DNA from: Sclerurus mexicanus
Lineage: Eukaryota > Chordata > Aves > Passeriformes > Furnariidae
Direction of reading: 5' to 3'
Length of the DNA: 64,000 nucleotides
NCBI GenBank assembly: GCA_013396755.1
Contig: VWZF01005468.1
Coordinates: 325,031 to 389,030, forward strand
A model generated the notes under the pieces. The model worked only from the letters and a program-made list of their open reading frames with translations, had not been told where the DNA came from and made no database searches. The translations under genes were made by a program, and so were the position numbers. Positions within the stretch are counted from its first letter, which is position 1. Every line of letters begins with the position of its first letter. Shown here one piece after another: positions 13,501-28,500 of this stretch.

Positions 13501-16500
13501 AAATTTCTTGTTCTTTAAAGGCTCCACCTTGTGGTAAAATCTTTACATGACAATGCTTAAAAATGAACAGCAAAATACAAAGGTAAATTGGGCCAATACC
13601 ATCAGGAAAAGTATCTGCACAATTAATTCAAGTGACACATCTTCCAAACTTTGACAAAAGTGAAAAAAATCTGGAAACTCCATTCAAAATATAGCAGTGA
13701 ATCTGCTTCTCTACAATCTTTGCCTTTCCTGTTTTAAGAAATATCTCCTAGGCCTGCTCATCAGTATTAAAAACTTGCTTTATTTAGAAAAATGCAGAGG
13801 ATGTGACAGGATATTCATCAGCAACTTCATCGCACCTGTGCTCACATCCCAGAACAGCTCCTGTACTTGGTGCTGGGGGGTACCCTGCACTGAGCTGGTG
13901 GGACAGACAGATGGACAGGTGAAAGCAGCCTCTTAGCTAAGAAGTGAAAACATGGTTTTAAAGAGGAAACTGAGGACATCTCTTGACTCAAAAACACTTC
14001 CCATTATAAGATTGAAAACAAAGGATTCAAAAAAGTTAACTTTTCCATCATTACGTTATTTTGAGAGAGTTGTAGACGTGATTATGTGAGAGTCTTACTC
14101 AATACATCAAGTGACTGGATCAGAAATCTCTTGTGATACCACAAAATGCAAGACAGGCTTTACATGATCTACCATACCATTACATTTACTTATGTTACCA
14201 GATCTATGTGCAAGTTACCTTTTTAGTGCACTTCTTGACAGTGTTGATTAACTCTTGCATCACCAGATCCACACTTTTTAAGCAAGGTCCTTTCAGCTTG
14301 ACTATCTGCTTTTTAACAATGGCTTCAAACGCCATATCTGGAGTAAACAAACCTGTTCTGTGGACATAAAAAAATATGTAAGACAGCAATAAAAACGTCA
14401 TGCAAGGAAGTTTGGGTTTTTTTGCATAGCAAATCCATAAGAATCCTATAGCTGCACTTTTCAGTCACACCAGGAAATGTGGTTCTGTCGCTCAGAGTGC
14501 AACATGGAGAATTTCACAGTTGGTTGCTGCAGGGTATATGAACCTCTCTAAGAGGTACCTCACAGAGCCAGTTCTAAACAAATGGGCCTTACTTCTCCCT
14601 CCAGCACTGCTCACCAAGGTCTACCTTGGCAGATAAATTGTATTAAAAAAACCAAACCATAAAAACATGCCCCAAACTATCATTCACTACCATAAACCGA
14701 GACCTCTCCATTAATGAGGCAAGAAAAGCTCAAATACTGCACCTCAACTACTAGTGTGAATCTTTTGAGAATTTACTAATGAAGGAACACAAGGAACATT
14801 TTCCAAAACACAAAGAACACCAAAGCTTGTAAGCAATGCTTTTCAAAGATATTACACCTGTATGATGTGACTGGCCTTGAAAACATGGGAGCACTTGCCT
14901 GATACCATGTATGTTCTTGATGGCGTAACTTATTTCTCTCCGCAGTTCCTTCTCGTTGAATTCCATCTAGAGGAACAACGGCATGTGAGAGGACATGAGG
15001 GGATGTTTTTAATAAAACAGAAAATATTACCTCTCTCAGAAGACGAGCAATTTCAACTGTCAAAATAGTAATTTCTAATTACACTAAACAAAGCATAAGT
15101 ATTTTAAAACATTTTAACACTAAGGCTACAGGCAGCAGTAAGGACTGTTGAAAATCACACACCCTTCCATTCCAGATACACAAACCGCTGGAATGATTTT
15201 GTATAGTTGATAGAGTAAGCCAGAAACAGAATTTGGAAGGTGCCACTTTCTTTTTAAGCCTGGTTTCTTGAAGTGGTGCAACTTCTGTGATTATGCTGTT
15301 TACCTTCTCCTTCCCACTCTGCTGCTTTTCAAACAAATGTAAGAGAGGAGTTGTTCCAGTTACGAAGTTACAAAGCTTTTCTTTAAGTTTCTTGAAAATC
15401 AGCTAGCTAGAAGAGAAGTCAGCGTTGTCACAAATGAAAGGGTCATTACTTAAGCCCAGCTATCACAGAATCAGAGAATGATTTGGGTCGAAAGGGACCT
15501 ACCCTGCTCCACCTCTCACCATGAAAGTGTAGGATTGAAAGCTGACTTTGGTTTAACGTACTGAATACAGGAAGTAAAACACACAGAAATCAGCTGTTTT
15601 CCATGACTGATTTTAATAGATACTAGCTACCTGAGAACAAATTTACCAACTGGAGTTGTATGTCTGCCCCATTTAACCAGAAGAAAGATGCCATTTGTGA
15701 TAAAACAAAAGAAAAGCACAGAAACTTGTATGAACTGGGACTATAATTATACTCTAATTCACATACTTCAGAATTCTTAGCTTGTCTCAGTAGCCAATCC
15801 GAGAAATTAAGCCAAATGTCTCAAATATAACTTCATGTAATTTCTTCCACACTTACGAGCATGTTCTTCCAATTAGACCTTTTCTTGGCTATACTGTTAT
15901 CAGTATGAACATAAGAATACATAAATAAAACACAAAACACATCAGCAAGATGAATAAATACCTTCACTAGTTCAAAAGGAAAACGTTCATGGAAAATTCG
16001 GTTGATTTTGGCACCTCCTGAAAGTTCTAGTGTATCAACTTGATCTCCTGATCCTTCAATTCTTTTTTCAAAGTCCACTGAAAACTGTTGTACCATCCTG
16101 AATTTTAAAGGAGGGGTGAAAAAAAACAACAACAGAACAAACAACCATTGAAGTATGTCAAGTACTTACACTTACCTCAGTCCTGCTGAATGCTAATGCA
16201 TGATAAAACATATTGACAAAAGTATCTTTTAACAACAACTGATTCAGCCAAGCTGCCAATCCATAAAATCCATACCTACACACATCTCCCTGCATCCCTT
16301 CTCTCTTGCAGGACATAGCACAGGGTATTATTTTCTTTCTTCATAAACATTGTGTACTGGGGTTTTTTAAGCACTGTTTATTAAACTTTATAATAAAGCA
16401 ACTACAAATACAGCAGGGTACCAGGCTACATTCATGTTTTATCAATGACCACAAAAATTTAGATCATGCTATTACTTATGTTTTCTTATCTTTTTAAGAA

Positions 16501-19500
16501 GAAAAAGCAATAGCAGTCTTTTCAGTAGGATAAGAAAACAAGAGTCCTGACATTTAAGCTATAATACCAAATGTATTTGAATAGAAAAGTGCATCCCTAT
16601 TCAGATGCTGTCACAGAAACTGCAGAGCTCAACAGGGCAGACCACCACACACACAAAAAAAAAAAAATCCCAATTTTCTGCATGCTTTCTGTTCTAAGAG
16701 GTACATTTTAATTGCATACGAACACAAAAGTGGCTGGAGAAGGCTACAATTTAAAAAAAAAAAGGACAACAAAAGTGGCAGACCAGTACCAAGCATCCCT
16801 GGAAACAGCCAAAGCAAGGAGGCAGCGGGTGCCAACTGGTGTTCAATCCGAAACGTCAGCACTGGCCTTTTTCCGTAGTGCTAAATCCACAGTCAAGAAA
16901 GGGCCCTGATTCCACTACCACTTGAATCAAAGTCGGAGGAACAGCTACCTCTGTTCCAACTCTTTACAACAGTGTTATCAAAGTTTCATCAGTCTGACTT
17001 ACGTTGTGGATGAAATCCAAGCCAGTGACATCAGCAACAAAAAGGCTTTCTAGTTCAGGACTTACAACAATAGTTCCCAAGAATTTCCCTGGGTGCACAG
17101 CACATGAAGGACTACCATCTATGATTAATTTTGATCTTTTTTGAGTTCTTTCGGAAAGCCAATTTTTTATATGAGAAAAAGAAGCATTTCCTTTTCCCCT
17201 TCCAGCCTCCTCATCTTAACAGGTTTCGAACACAATGTCTCTCCCTTCCTTGAGGTCATCTTTTTGGCAGACAGAAGAATGTGTCCATACCATCAGACGC
17301 AGCTCCTTACCTTTGATCATCTATGATGCCCATCTTTATACCTTTGCCTTGTTCTGCTTTCTCTCTTTTCTAGAATTACTAAAATTAATTTAAGGGAAGC
17401 TCCTGAAACTGTAGAGTATATAAACTGTTTAGGAATATCAAACATAGAATTCTTTGGAGTTTGCATATAGAATCTTAACCATATCCTAATCTGTAGATTT
17501 AAACCCATTGGAAAGAAAAATAAAGCAGCGAAACAAACCTATACAAAGTGGAAAAGCAGACAAAAGACACTCACTGCAACAGTGCTTTTGTTTTTCTGGT
17601 AGGATCCTCTGGTCTGAAGTTTTTGTAGACCTCTACTTCATGTTCTATAGAAAGCAGCTGGCTCTGGAGTTTGCTTCTGAAGGCTGGCAGAGTATCCCGA
17701 ATATGATTGGTAAGTTGCTAAAAAGCAAACAGAAGTCCTTTTATACTGTTAATAAAGATGAAAGCAGGAGCACAACCATTTCCTTCTGGTTGCCAAGCTT
17801 ATCAGCCATGACCAGTGCAGTTCCTTTTGATCTCTGAAGCAGTGGAGGCTGTTAAAGAACAATACAATATTCCTCGTGCATACACATTGTAAGGAGGCTC
17901 AACAAGTTCCTCTGTCCTCTCACCCACTGGGCCCTGTTACTCCATACCTGCCTAGTTACACACAAAGAAGTTACAATTACACGTCATTTGAAATGATCTC
18001 TCATCACTCGGTGCTGATGCCAGCGCTCCCATTTGCTGGGTTTCCTAAAGGTGTTCCCCAATTCCCTACACAATCATTCAACACAACAACTCCTTTACAG
18101 CCACAAGGCAATGCGGGACAAGAAAGAGATGCGGAGCATCCACATCCCACTGATGGAGCTCACTCCAGAGGTGGAGTAAAGGACAGACATCAGAGTAGTG
18201 CCTTGGTGCTTTCCCGTGTGATTTGTGCTTCCTTGTGCAAAAGTACAGTAAAGGGAAGAGATCTTGCCCTCATAATAATGACAATATAACTTTACCTTTT
18301 CTAAACACTTAATTTTTGGTTGAAAAAGGTTCTATCACTCAATACTTTCAGTTTTAATTTCTGAAGATATGCATAAAATATCAGAAAATAAATTGAAGGA
18401 GAGGAAAAAGCGATGAACCAGATCTCTGTTTAACTCACTTCATTTGTTTTGCATATATATGTTTTTATGTGTTTGGACAGCACTATCAATGTCTTACCTG
18501 TGCCATAAATTTCTCATGCAGTGCACCCATTCTTCAATGAAAACCAAACTGGACTTCTTGCACTATGCCCCAAACCCTCTTCCCAACCCCAATCAGACAA
18601 GCTATAAATTTAGAATGTCATATAGCAAAACACATAAATTCAAAGTTGTTCAGCAGACTGATAGCAGGCACAAAACCTGGAGTTTCCCTGGAGCACCACC
18701 TTGTGGATACAGAGAAACTGAAATAATACCTGAAACCACAAACATTAATAGGTCCTCAATATCTTAAGGACAAAACTTACACAGATCTTCCCCTATATAA
18801 CATTCTACACACAGTAAAAGCAACAGAAGGTCAATAGTTCCTACCAAAGTAGGCAAATTTCCAAAACCTGGTACATGTAACATACAGCTTTGTTTTCACC
18901 TTGTGCAAATTAAAAGCATTAAAAGCAGGAAAGAACGAGTGAAGTCCAGTGACCAACACACATTTTGATAAGGTTTGTATACTGGCCCTATAGTTATAGA
19001 GCTGCCTTTCACCACAAAGGCTTCAGGTTTTACCTGATTTAGAACTTTCTGGAGATAGGGTGTTCCCATCCGATCTGCCATGTGCCTGTAGGATGGGTGG
19101 GAAAGAAAGAATTTCCGTTCTGCTAGAAGAGCTGCCTTTATGTCCTTCTTCCCATCAATGTCTTTCTGGCTTCTGTTTACAACACCAATATAGCCTGAAA
19201 GAACACAAAACCAGTGGGCAAATCAATGCAGCTACTGCCTGAACTGCTGAATTCATCTTAAATACAACTAAACTGTCTCGGTTCAAACAAAACTTTCCAA
19301 TTTAGGCATTTCTTATATTATTTACCAGTAGTGCTGGTTACCATTATTTACCTTAGTGCTGTCTAAATTGTTCATTCTGTTTAGGTATAATAGATACACT
19401 TCCTTTTAAATTATTAGTTCAAACAGAGAAATATCTGAACCTCAGGAGAATCCCAAAGAAACCACTTCAAAAATAAACAAACAAAAAATCCAAAACAAAA

Positions 19501-22500
19501 TCAAAACACACAAACAGGTCTACATAGATAAATGATATTAAGAAATTTCTTCTCATTTGTTGGACTGACATGCTCCATGGGAGGAGATTGTAGTCTCATC
19601 AATAAATTATAACTAGAACCAAAATTCTTGATATTATTACGAGCATGAGCAACTGTGGCAGTAGCTGCCAGAACAATCACATGGAAAATTTTGGAAGGTA
19701 TCATAACTTGGTTTATAGTGAGATTACCAAAGCTCTGGTGCTTGTTTCTGTCATATGCAAAAAAAAAAGATTCTTTTGTTACAAGCAACAGCAACCTGGC
19801 AGAGAAGAAAGCAGTTGGCTAAAAACTCATGCTGACATTTCTTGCTTCCTCTGGAATATGCAGTGTATTTTCCAGGTCCAGAAAAAAGCTTATTTTACTT
19901 GCAGCACAGCCATCTTTTACGTCTGATGGAGAGATAACTATAAAAGCAATGAACTCATCAAGTCCAGCGTAACCTTTGATTCATCTCCAGGACTCCCAAA
20001 TACCACCCTTGTCCAAACCATTTTCTGGATTGCAAAGAATACAGGCCATTTAACATTCTCACCTCTACGAAGAGGGAGCAGTTTGTTTTCCAGAACTTCT
20101 CTTGCATCTGTTCCTTCATCCATCAGATCCAATTTTGTGATCACACCAATGGTCCTAAGGCCTGACCAGGGTGCAGGCAGGAGGAAAAAGTTATTGAAGA
20201 ATCATTTAGATTCAGGAAGAACAATTATATAATAACAGGTATGTGATCTTCTCAAAGCTTGTATCACACATTACCAGCTACAACTCAAGTTATGGTCTGG
20301 AAACAAAGGGAGCATAATTGCTGAAACATGTTCCTCAAATCCCTGGAACAAGGCTCAGCATCCCTACAATACGATTGTATAAAATTTTTAGGTATCTAGA
20401 AATCCCCTCAGCACCACGGCCCATTTTGCCTGGCACTACAAAAATCCCTGGACAGGCACTGCTGCACTTGCTCATAAGAGATACCAACAAAACTTTTCAA
20501 ATGCCTTTGCAGCAACATTACCTGAACAATACTGAGCTAGCCAACAGTTATAGCAGTGTTGAACATAGAATGAAGATATGCATGAGAACGTATACATATA
20601 CCTCTATATGACATATTATTAATTATGAAATTTCACACACGAGTCGGTCTATTACTTCCAATTACGTTCTTCCACTGAGAACACAAAGTGGCAGTGGATC
20701 ATGCTTACCCTGAGGGTCCACTTCCTTCGCCAGCTTCAGGGCATCCGAGTTGGCCAGATCAGTGTTTGCTGGAGTCACAGCCAGGATCAGACAGTTCTCT
20801 CGGGAGATGAACTGCATTATCATGTCTCTGATCTGCTGCTCAATGTCTGGAGGCTGATCCCCTACTGGCACTTTAGTGATTCCCGGCAGATCAATAAGGG
20901 TCAGGCTTAAGACTGCATGGAAAACACAGGGTCACAGAACTGGTTAGCACGCCAGACATGTCAAAGAGGTCCACATGTCTATGGCTGCGGACAAATTTTA
21001 GTCACATAAAAGCCCTTTACGACCTTTACAGGTATATAACTATTGTCAACAGTCAAATAAAATTTCCACCAATCGGAAAAGTACATTTGTTTCCTTATTG
21101 GTCTCCCATCTCTGAATTTATTAGTACTATTTAATATTTTAAACATTACAACTGATATAAGCATGATTTTATAGCAAATATCCTTCAGGACTCTTAGACA
21201 AATGAACATGGCTGTAACTTCTCAGAAAAGTACTAAATATGAAAAAGTTAATCCATTAAGAAAACCTGGTTTGCTCTGGCATGATTTCCCCAGCATGCAA
21301 CTAGAAGCATCCCAGCTTGTTCAGCCAGTACTGGGGCAACAGACAAATGAGAAAAATGCAATTCCTAGAAAGAAAAACACCAGAAGTATATTTTGAGTCT
21401 GCTTACAGACAACAGTTGCTAAACTAAAAGACTGATTCTAATAAAACAAAGAGCAATAGTTAGGAAATTTTCACTTTCTCATGGAGTCAGCATGTTCAAC
21501 CAACAAGCTTTGAGGCAGGAGATTTAGTCCAGCCCCTCTCCAGTTAGAAAAATAAAGTGCTTCAGCCCAACATACCACTTTTCTCCTGTACCAAAGACAG
21601 ACACGATGGGAAACATTTCCTGTAGATTGCCTTCATTAAATTGGGCAGATGGGAACCAGAGGAACTAACTCTGACCCATACTGGGGGTGTAAAACTGAAA
21701 GCAGCTTTAAACACCATTATTGCCTGAACGTGCTTTTAGTGACAGGGAACAATAAACCTCCAATAAGGCAGGGGGAGACAGTAACTTTATAGATCACTGA
21801 TCAGGGAACCCCTCTGCGAGGTGGCAAAAAGAAGTTTTGCCATTAAGTCTCCCACCTTCTCTTATTTGTCTTTACCCATGAGCTGCTACCTAATTGTGAA
21901 TGTACTGGGGAGAGACTGCTTCCAGCCTGAGGCAGGGTAGGTGAGAATATTTTTAAATAAAGAGAATATTAAATGGGGCAGAGAGTCTGTGTTCTGCCCA
22001 ACTCTCACAGCAACAGCTCTCCACTGCAGAGTGGGAGAATCCGAGGAGTCTTCCAGACACACACCCACTTTTGGTTCAGTGCAGCTTCAGAGGGCTTTTC
22101 ATCCCAGAAGATGAAGCAATAAGAACATATTCAAAAGACAATGGCTAGACAGACAGAGCTACATAATACATTACATGACAGAAGTGTAAAGTAGAATGAT
22201 TTTACCTACCATGTGGGGAATATATTCTTAAATTAATAGGAACTGAAGAAATGCCTTTGTTCATTCCGGTTACTCTATCCGTTTCTACTTCGATTTCCTG
22301 ACGAACTTCATCAAAATCAGTAAATTTCTTCCCTTTGCAGTGTAGGAACTCAGCATACTCTGTGAAAAATATCAATAACAACTCTGTATTTCACAGGCTT
22401 ATGGACTTGGACACCCACTCTCATGGCCCTAGTGCTCCTGAGAAGTGTGTGCACAGAAATACATCACCATGGCTATCAGGAAAGCACCATTATGACTGCA

Positions 22501-25500
22501 CATATGAAAACCAGCCTGCAACAAGAAAGGCTTAGCTAAAAGGTCAAGTTGACTGGATATGATTTACTGCTGTTATCTTTAGCACATTATCTTCTAGAAC
22601 AACCCGAAAGATTCAATTAGATGCCACTCACAGTAATAGAATAAGGAACAGATTGTGAACTAGATTTTCAGTTTTCATCTGATTACATTTGCCTGTAATA
22701 TATCATTAAATTGAAAAGTAATTCAAGTTCTGTATCATGAAAGGTTATTGGCATTTGTTTCAAAAACTAACAACCCATATCATGCACAAATACGGCAAAG
22801 GAATCCTGTAAACTTTTGCAAATTCATGATGAAAATAAGATCACCTCAAAATACTGTAATGTTTTCAACAAAACTTCTCATTTCCTAAAAACTTCCAATT
22901 GTCCAGACCCAAATCATGCTTACAGGTTTGTAAAGTGTTTATAGAAATAGCTGTGATTTTGCTGAAGTGGGAGAACACAATTAAGTCCTAAATCTTGGAC
23001 ATCGTACAACTTGTCCTGTTACTTCAAAAGGGCATTGACAAGGCATCAGGGATAGATGCAGCCTAATTTGTTAGACCCAAACTTGACACTAGGTCCCTGT
23101 TTTGACTTTTGAATGGAAATACTGATACTAATTATTGCAAGCTCTTGGTTGCCTGCGTAACCAGAAGTACATCCCAGGATTTTAAAACCGGAGTTTCTTC
23201 CTTCAGTACAGAACACAGAAGTTTATGTCACACAGCAAGGCTGCAATCAGACATAATGGCATAGGTGGTGATCACAGGTACAGCTCCCATCCTTCCCCAC
23301 AGGGTCTGAGCAGCAGGACTGGAGAAAGGCTGAAGAGCCGTGTGTGTTCCAGTTCATCTCATCCTGCCATCAAGGCCTGACCTCAAAGTTCCATTCAGAT
23401 GTTTCTTCCCCAGAAAATGTTTCTTGGTAACAAGCCCTCAAACACCAGGGCAAAGACCCAGTCTGAGAACAGAGATTAACAGAAGACAGAGAGGAGGTGA
23501 AAACAGCAAATAACAACCTTCCTCTGCTACAGTACCATATTCCCTCCAGATTCAAAGTGTGAGGAACTGGGAAACTCAGCCTTGTTAAGAAAAAAATACA
23601 TCACTTATTTTAAAAATAAGAGAGTACCTAACAAAAAAACCCCACCTCACTTGTGACAGTTTAAAAATTCCAGAATATCTTATGTTCTTTTTTTAGCTTC
23701 AGCAGCAAAATGACAATGAATGGGAGGTTTGTTTCACTGTCAACTGTTTATTAAAAAACCCAAGGAATATTCAAATATTTCAAAATGAGAAGCAATATGG
23801 TGCACAAAACAAAAGAGCTCTGTTGCTCTGGCACATTTGAGAATTCACATTTGTAAAATTCATCATCTTAAAGTCGGAAAATAGCATATTTTGTCCCAGT
23901 TCTTCATGCACTTCTCCTGGCATAAAACAGAATGTATTCTTCTTAGGTTTGGTTTTTGTGGTTTTTTTTACCAATGCTTCATGAAACTTTCTCAGAAAAA
24001 TATTTCTAAATTCAGTAATTAATACTTGGTGCCTAGCTGGGATCAGTTGGATGACTCAGTTGATAGCCAAGGAAGCTTTTCTTTTTGTTTCACTTTGCTC
24101 TCAGTAACAGAAAGAGTCACTGTCTGAAATGGTTTCAGGGTAATCCAAATAAAAATGTTTCTTTTCAGCTCTGTTAATATTTATCGATAACTCATCCCTC
24201 CCGGTGACATCTGCAGTCCCACTAGAGCTGCAGGAATAAACTTTCCAGGGGTTCATAACCTGTGGTGCCACACACAGCCCACGGAATAAAAATTCAAAGG
24301 GACAAGCAGCGCTTTGTTCCTCTCCTTTCAGCCCCCAGCCTGTCCCTGGCAATGATGCCTTTAGCCAGACTGGATAAGCACATGCTTTAATGTAATCCTC
24401 AGTTGCCAGCTTCCATACACAGAAGAATACTAGGAAAACATTTTATTTACATTTCTGTGGGAAGCCAGACAAGAAAAAATGATCTTACCTGATGTCCAGC
24501 TTTTAGACATGCATCTTTAGTATAAAAATGATGTTAAGAGAAGGAACAATTTGATACAAAATTAAAACAGTCTTTGCACATAAAATGCCTTTTTTCTCCC
24601 CCCAGACTCAAGACAAACACGCTGGATAATGTAGAATGAAAAGGTTACCACAGCATAGTTCCTTGAGTGCATCCACAAGTGATAAATATTTATCTATTTG
24701 ATTTTTATTAAATTAGACAAATCATACAAAGAAGTGTCATGGGATAGTATCTTTTTAAATGCTCCTATTTTTTCCAGTCAATTATGCCTCCCTATGCTTT
24801 TATAATTTAATTTTGTTTATGATTTTATATTGTTATTAGAAATAAATAGTCACTGCTGTTCTCAAACCATCTAAATTACATAAACACTTGGGATATTTCA
24901 TACGTTTGCCTCCAAGCCAAAGAAAGCTGAGTGACAAGACATGCATCAGCCCTTAGAAATATGTAAGAGATGTTTTGGAAAACATCTCTGATCCACATCA
25001 GGCTGAGCCCAAGACCCTACAAAGCTCAGAGACTTGGCCCTGTACACAATAACCTGTTACCAGAGGTCAGGAGCTCACCAAGAGGAGAGACCAAGACTCA
25101 GAATTCCCCCCAGCCTGATTTCAAGCAGAGTTGCTTCAACTTGGTAGCAGCATCCAGTTTAGAATACTTGACAGAGCTTGTGAGCTTTCCGAAGGGTGGC
25201 TCATTAAATTGTAGGCCTCTAGCAAACATTTCAAACACATCCAGCAAAGGGGGAATACCTGCTATTACTGCATCTTCTATCTGCCAGCCCCTTAGGGAGA
25301 TGTCACCCAAGCAACCACAGCCTTGTTAACTTCAACAAAGCACCTCACAGAGACTCAGAATACTTTTCAAGGGTGATTTCAAGGCAGTGTTCGAAAAACA
25401 GGCAAATAAACACCATCAGCAAAAGTACATCACCTCTTCTTTGATGATGGACCAGCTTTTTCTGAACAAAGTAAATGCAGTTAAGTGAATCTGGACCGTA

Positions 25501-28500
25501 GCTAATCATTCAATGGTGCTTCATTGAAAACAGAGGCAGTATCAAAAGCCCTTGTTGTCTTAATCTATAATCCCTCTTCTACTTCACCATTTCTGTAGTG
25601 TTGCTAACAAGCTGAAGACTCAAACTGAGGTATTCCTTCAAGCAGAAAGGCTACAAGAAATAGAAGCACCCTGGTATCTCCTGAAGACAAAAAAGAAAAT
25701 CCTGTAAATCTGCGGGATTGCAAGAATATCATAGCACAAGACATAAAAACATTGAAAATTGTGTAGATCTGATGAAAGTAACTGGCATAAAATACCAGGT
25801 CATGCTCTTAGGAACCAATGAAATGGTTAACTCTACAGGTAGACACTCATACCAGATGAGGAAAAGTACTCTTTTGGATGCAATAATCTCTCACATCCTT
25901 GAAAGTTTTTGTTTGTAGAACAAATGTATCTCTGTTCCTTCAACCTTCTCCTACAGATTATGATTTCTGAACTTCTGATCAGCCTCACAGCCACCCTCCT
26001 GAAATCTTTCCTAAAGTTACAGAGGCAGAGCTCTCACCAGAGCTCTCTCCATCCCAGGACTGAGAAAAAACAGAACTACTACTCGTAAGACTCCATTTCT
26101 GTAGTGCATCCTGGACAGTATTTACTTCTGTATTTTACAGCAGCACATCAGCGAGTTACGTTCTGTTAGAGATTTACTGCGACCACCAGGCCCTTCTCTG
26201 AAAACTACCTCATGAAATACAAGCCTTTCAGTACAGAAACAGCCTTATCCCAACAGAATTCCTTCCTACTTTTGGGGCATTTCTATTCTTTTGCCAGCAA
26301 TCTGAACTCCAGTTCTGTCCTCCAGTATCTTTTATATTCTCATTTGTATTTGCAAAACACAAGCTTAATAAACACACTGTATTCCATCATCCTACCAGTA
26401 ATACAAATTACTGAACGTGACCTGGAGGGACGTCCCTTCCGCTCTGTAAACAACTGTGCATCCACCTCACAGGAGTCCTTTCTAAATCATGTTTCCCAAG
26501 ATTGCTTATTACACTATTTTTAAAAAGCAAGATAATTTAAAATCCCTTACTGTACCCAAGATAAGACACCCACCACAGCTTAACTGACAAGCTTGATATC
26601 CCGTAATAAAAAAATATATTGCACTGATATGACAGGGTTATCTCCCTTGATGAGTTTCTGTTGGCTGCTATTCCTTTCAAATACCTTTCAGATTGTTAGT
26701 TAATAACTAATTACAGATTTCTTTTTCCTAAAAGCGAACTTTGACTGATTCTTCTATCACTTCTTTTTATATATATCTTTTTGAAGACAAACTATAGAAC
26801 CATTTTCCATTCTTTCAGTGAGGGGATTCCATCTTTCCTGATGTCACTGAGCATCAAACCAGGATCGAGGAAAAAAAAGCTTCCAGACCAAGCCGCTTAT
26901 AAAACAAGTATTTGTGGGTACAATTAATTTGTCCCAACATGAGCTGAAGCCTCTTTGAGGGTGCTGATGGGAGAACTGGCCGAGCCCCAAAGCCATGCTG
27001 CCCCTGCTGATCAGCTCGGATTACCAGCACAGGCAGCCACAGCCAGGCAGACTGGCAGGGGCAAAGCGACATTTGCAGTCCCTACCCCCTTACACTCTGC
27101 TGAAACTCAGGTTCCAGCCTGGCAGCATTATCCCAACTCCAGGATATCGTCCTGCGGGGGTGAGGAGCCTTCTGTTGGCTCAGGAAGGGGTCACCAGTCA
27201 CTACCCCCTTTTCCCCACGGTGGTGTCCTGCTGCAGCTTTTGGGATATGCACCTCAGTAATTTTACTGGTCTCCACAACACCCCTGCTTGTCATCTGAAC
27301 AAGGAGCTGCCAGAGAGCGGCATGCAGAAGAAGACAGTCACTGGCTTCCTTTCCTCCCTGCAAAGTGCCAAGTCTCTTCTCTACTATTGTCACTGTGGCA
27401 TTTTTTTTAGGTTTTGTCCTTTAGGACCCCCACATGCCTTCCTGCTGATGAACTCTCTAAGATCATTTGTGTCAGCTGAAATAACCAATCTAAATTCTTT
27501 CCATAAATTTTTCCTATTCTGTTATAGGACTGCTTTTGCCACCAGATGGCAACAGAAGATGGCTGTGCTTTAGGAGTAGTCTTGCAACAAACGAAATTTG
27601 GATTAAAGCTCAACAACTTCAAGAGAAGAGAGCATCTGCAAGACTTCAGAAAAAATCAGGATGTCTTTTGAACCTTATGCTTTCCTTTCCACTTAGTATT
27701 CTGATTAAGAATACTGAAACAAATGTGGGTATTGCACATATGATTCATTCATCTTAAACTGTCCACCTCAATAATGACTTTCAAAATCTGTTAGTCTGCT
27801 GAAGCAAGAAGAAAGTTTGAAATTCCTCCACAAACAGTCATCAAAATGAAGAAAATAACTCTCCTAAAGCCAAGATATTTAACATGTAAATAACAAATAA
27901 CAGGATTTACATAGCAGGAAATATACCTTTAACAAACAGAAGACTTACAACAAAGGCTTCACCCAGAACCCAAGAGCATTTTTTGTTGCCTCTGCTGCTT
28001 AACAAACATACTACCAAGTCTCAAGAAATGTAGCCATTATTTCACCTGAACATGCAGGAGAAAGCACGGCAAGAGGAAGAACAAAATGTGTGGCAACAGA
28101 AAAAAAAAAAAAACAAACATCAGACAAAACCCCCACATCGCTCAAGATCTCCTCAGGCACTTCAAGCCATTACCTTCTCCAAGGCTTCTCAGCAGCACCA
28201 CTTAAAAGTACCTACTAGCTCTTACCAAAAGGCATTTCATCTTACTGACGTGTTAGATCAAAGAATCACCGAACGAGGAAGTCTAGTGAAAGTTGCCTCC
28301 AATATTTCAGCAGAATACAGTATTTGCATGGATGTGGAGTGGCGATGACATAAAGCCACTTAGGAATTGTACTGTTACCACCAAAATATGTTAGTGACTA
28401 AAGCAGGGCAGATGTGTCAGACCTTTCAGATGCTGAGGGTCCCTGGTAACTCCTCACAATCAATTCCTGCTGCACCTTCCCATGACGTGTCCACTCCAAA

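Larger units (their letters stand above)
11126..22209 (-). other. DNM3: DNM3 introns 3-11 (with exons 4-11 listed separately)
   Basis: Compact introns. Sizes from intron 3 to 11: 1297, 547, 868, 1316, 1477, 995, 541, 1037 and 1969 bp. Contents: one CR1 tip (15461-15522), poly-A/CA simple repeats near 16645-16665 and 16751-16762, and an A/C-rich tract at 19469-19517. Otherwise nothing recognisable. Confidence 0.75.

Noticed and set aside
13182..14218. Second, mutually exclusive exon 10 as in DNM1 and DNM2
   Set aside because: No second TGLFTPD-like coding segment recognised in introns 9 or 10.
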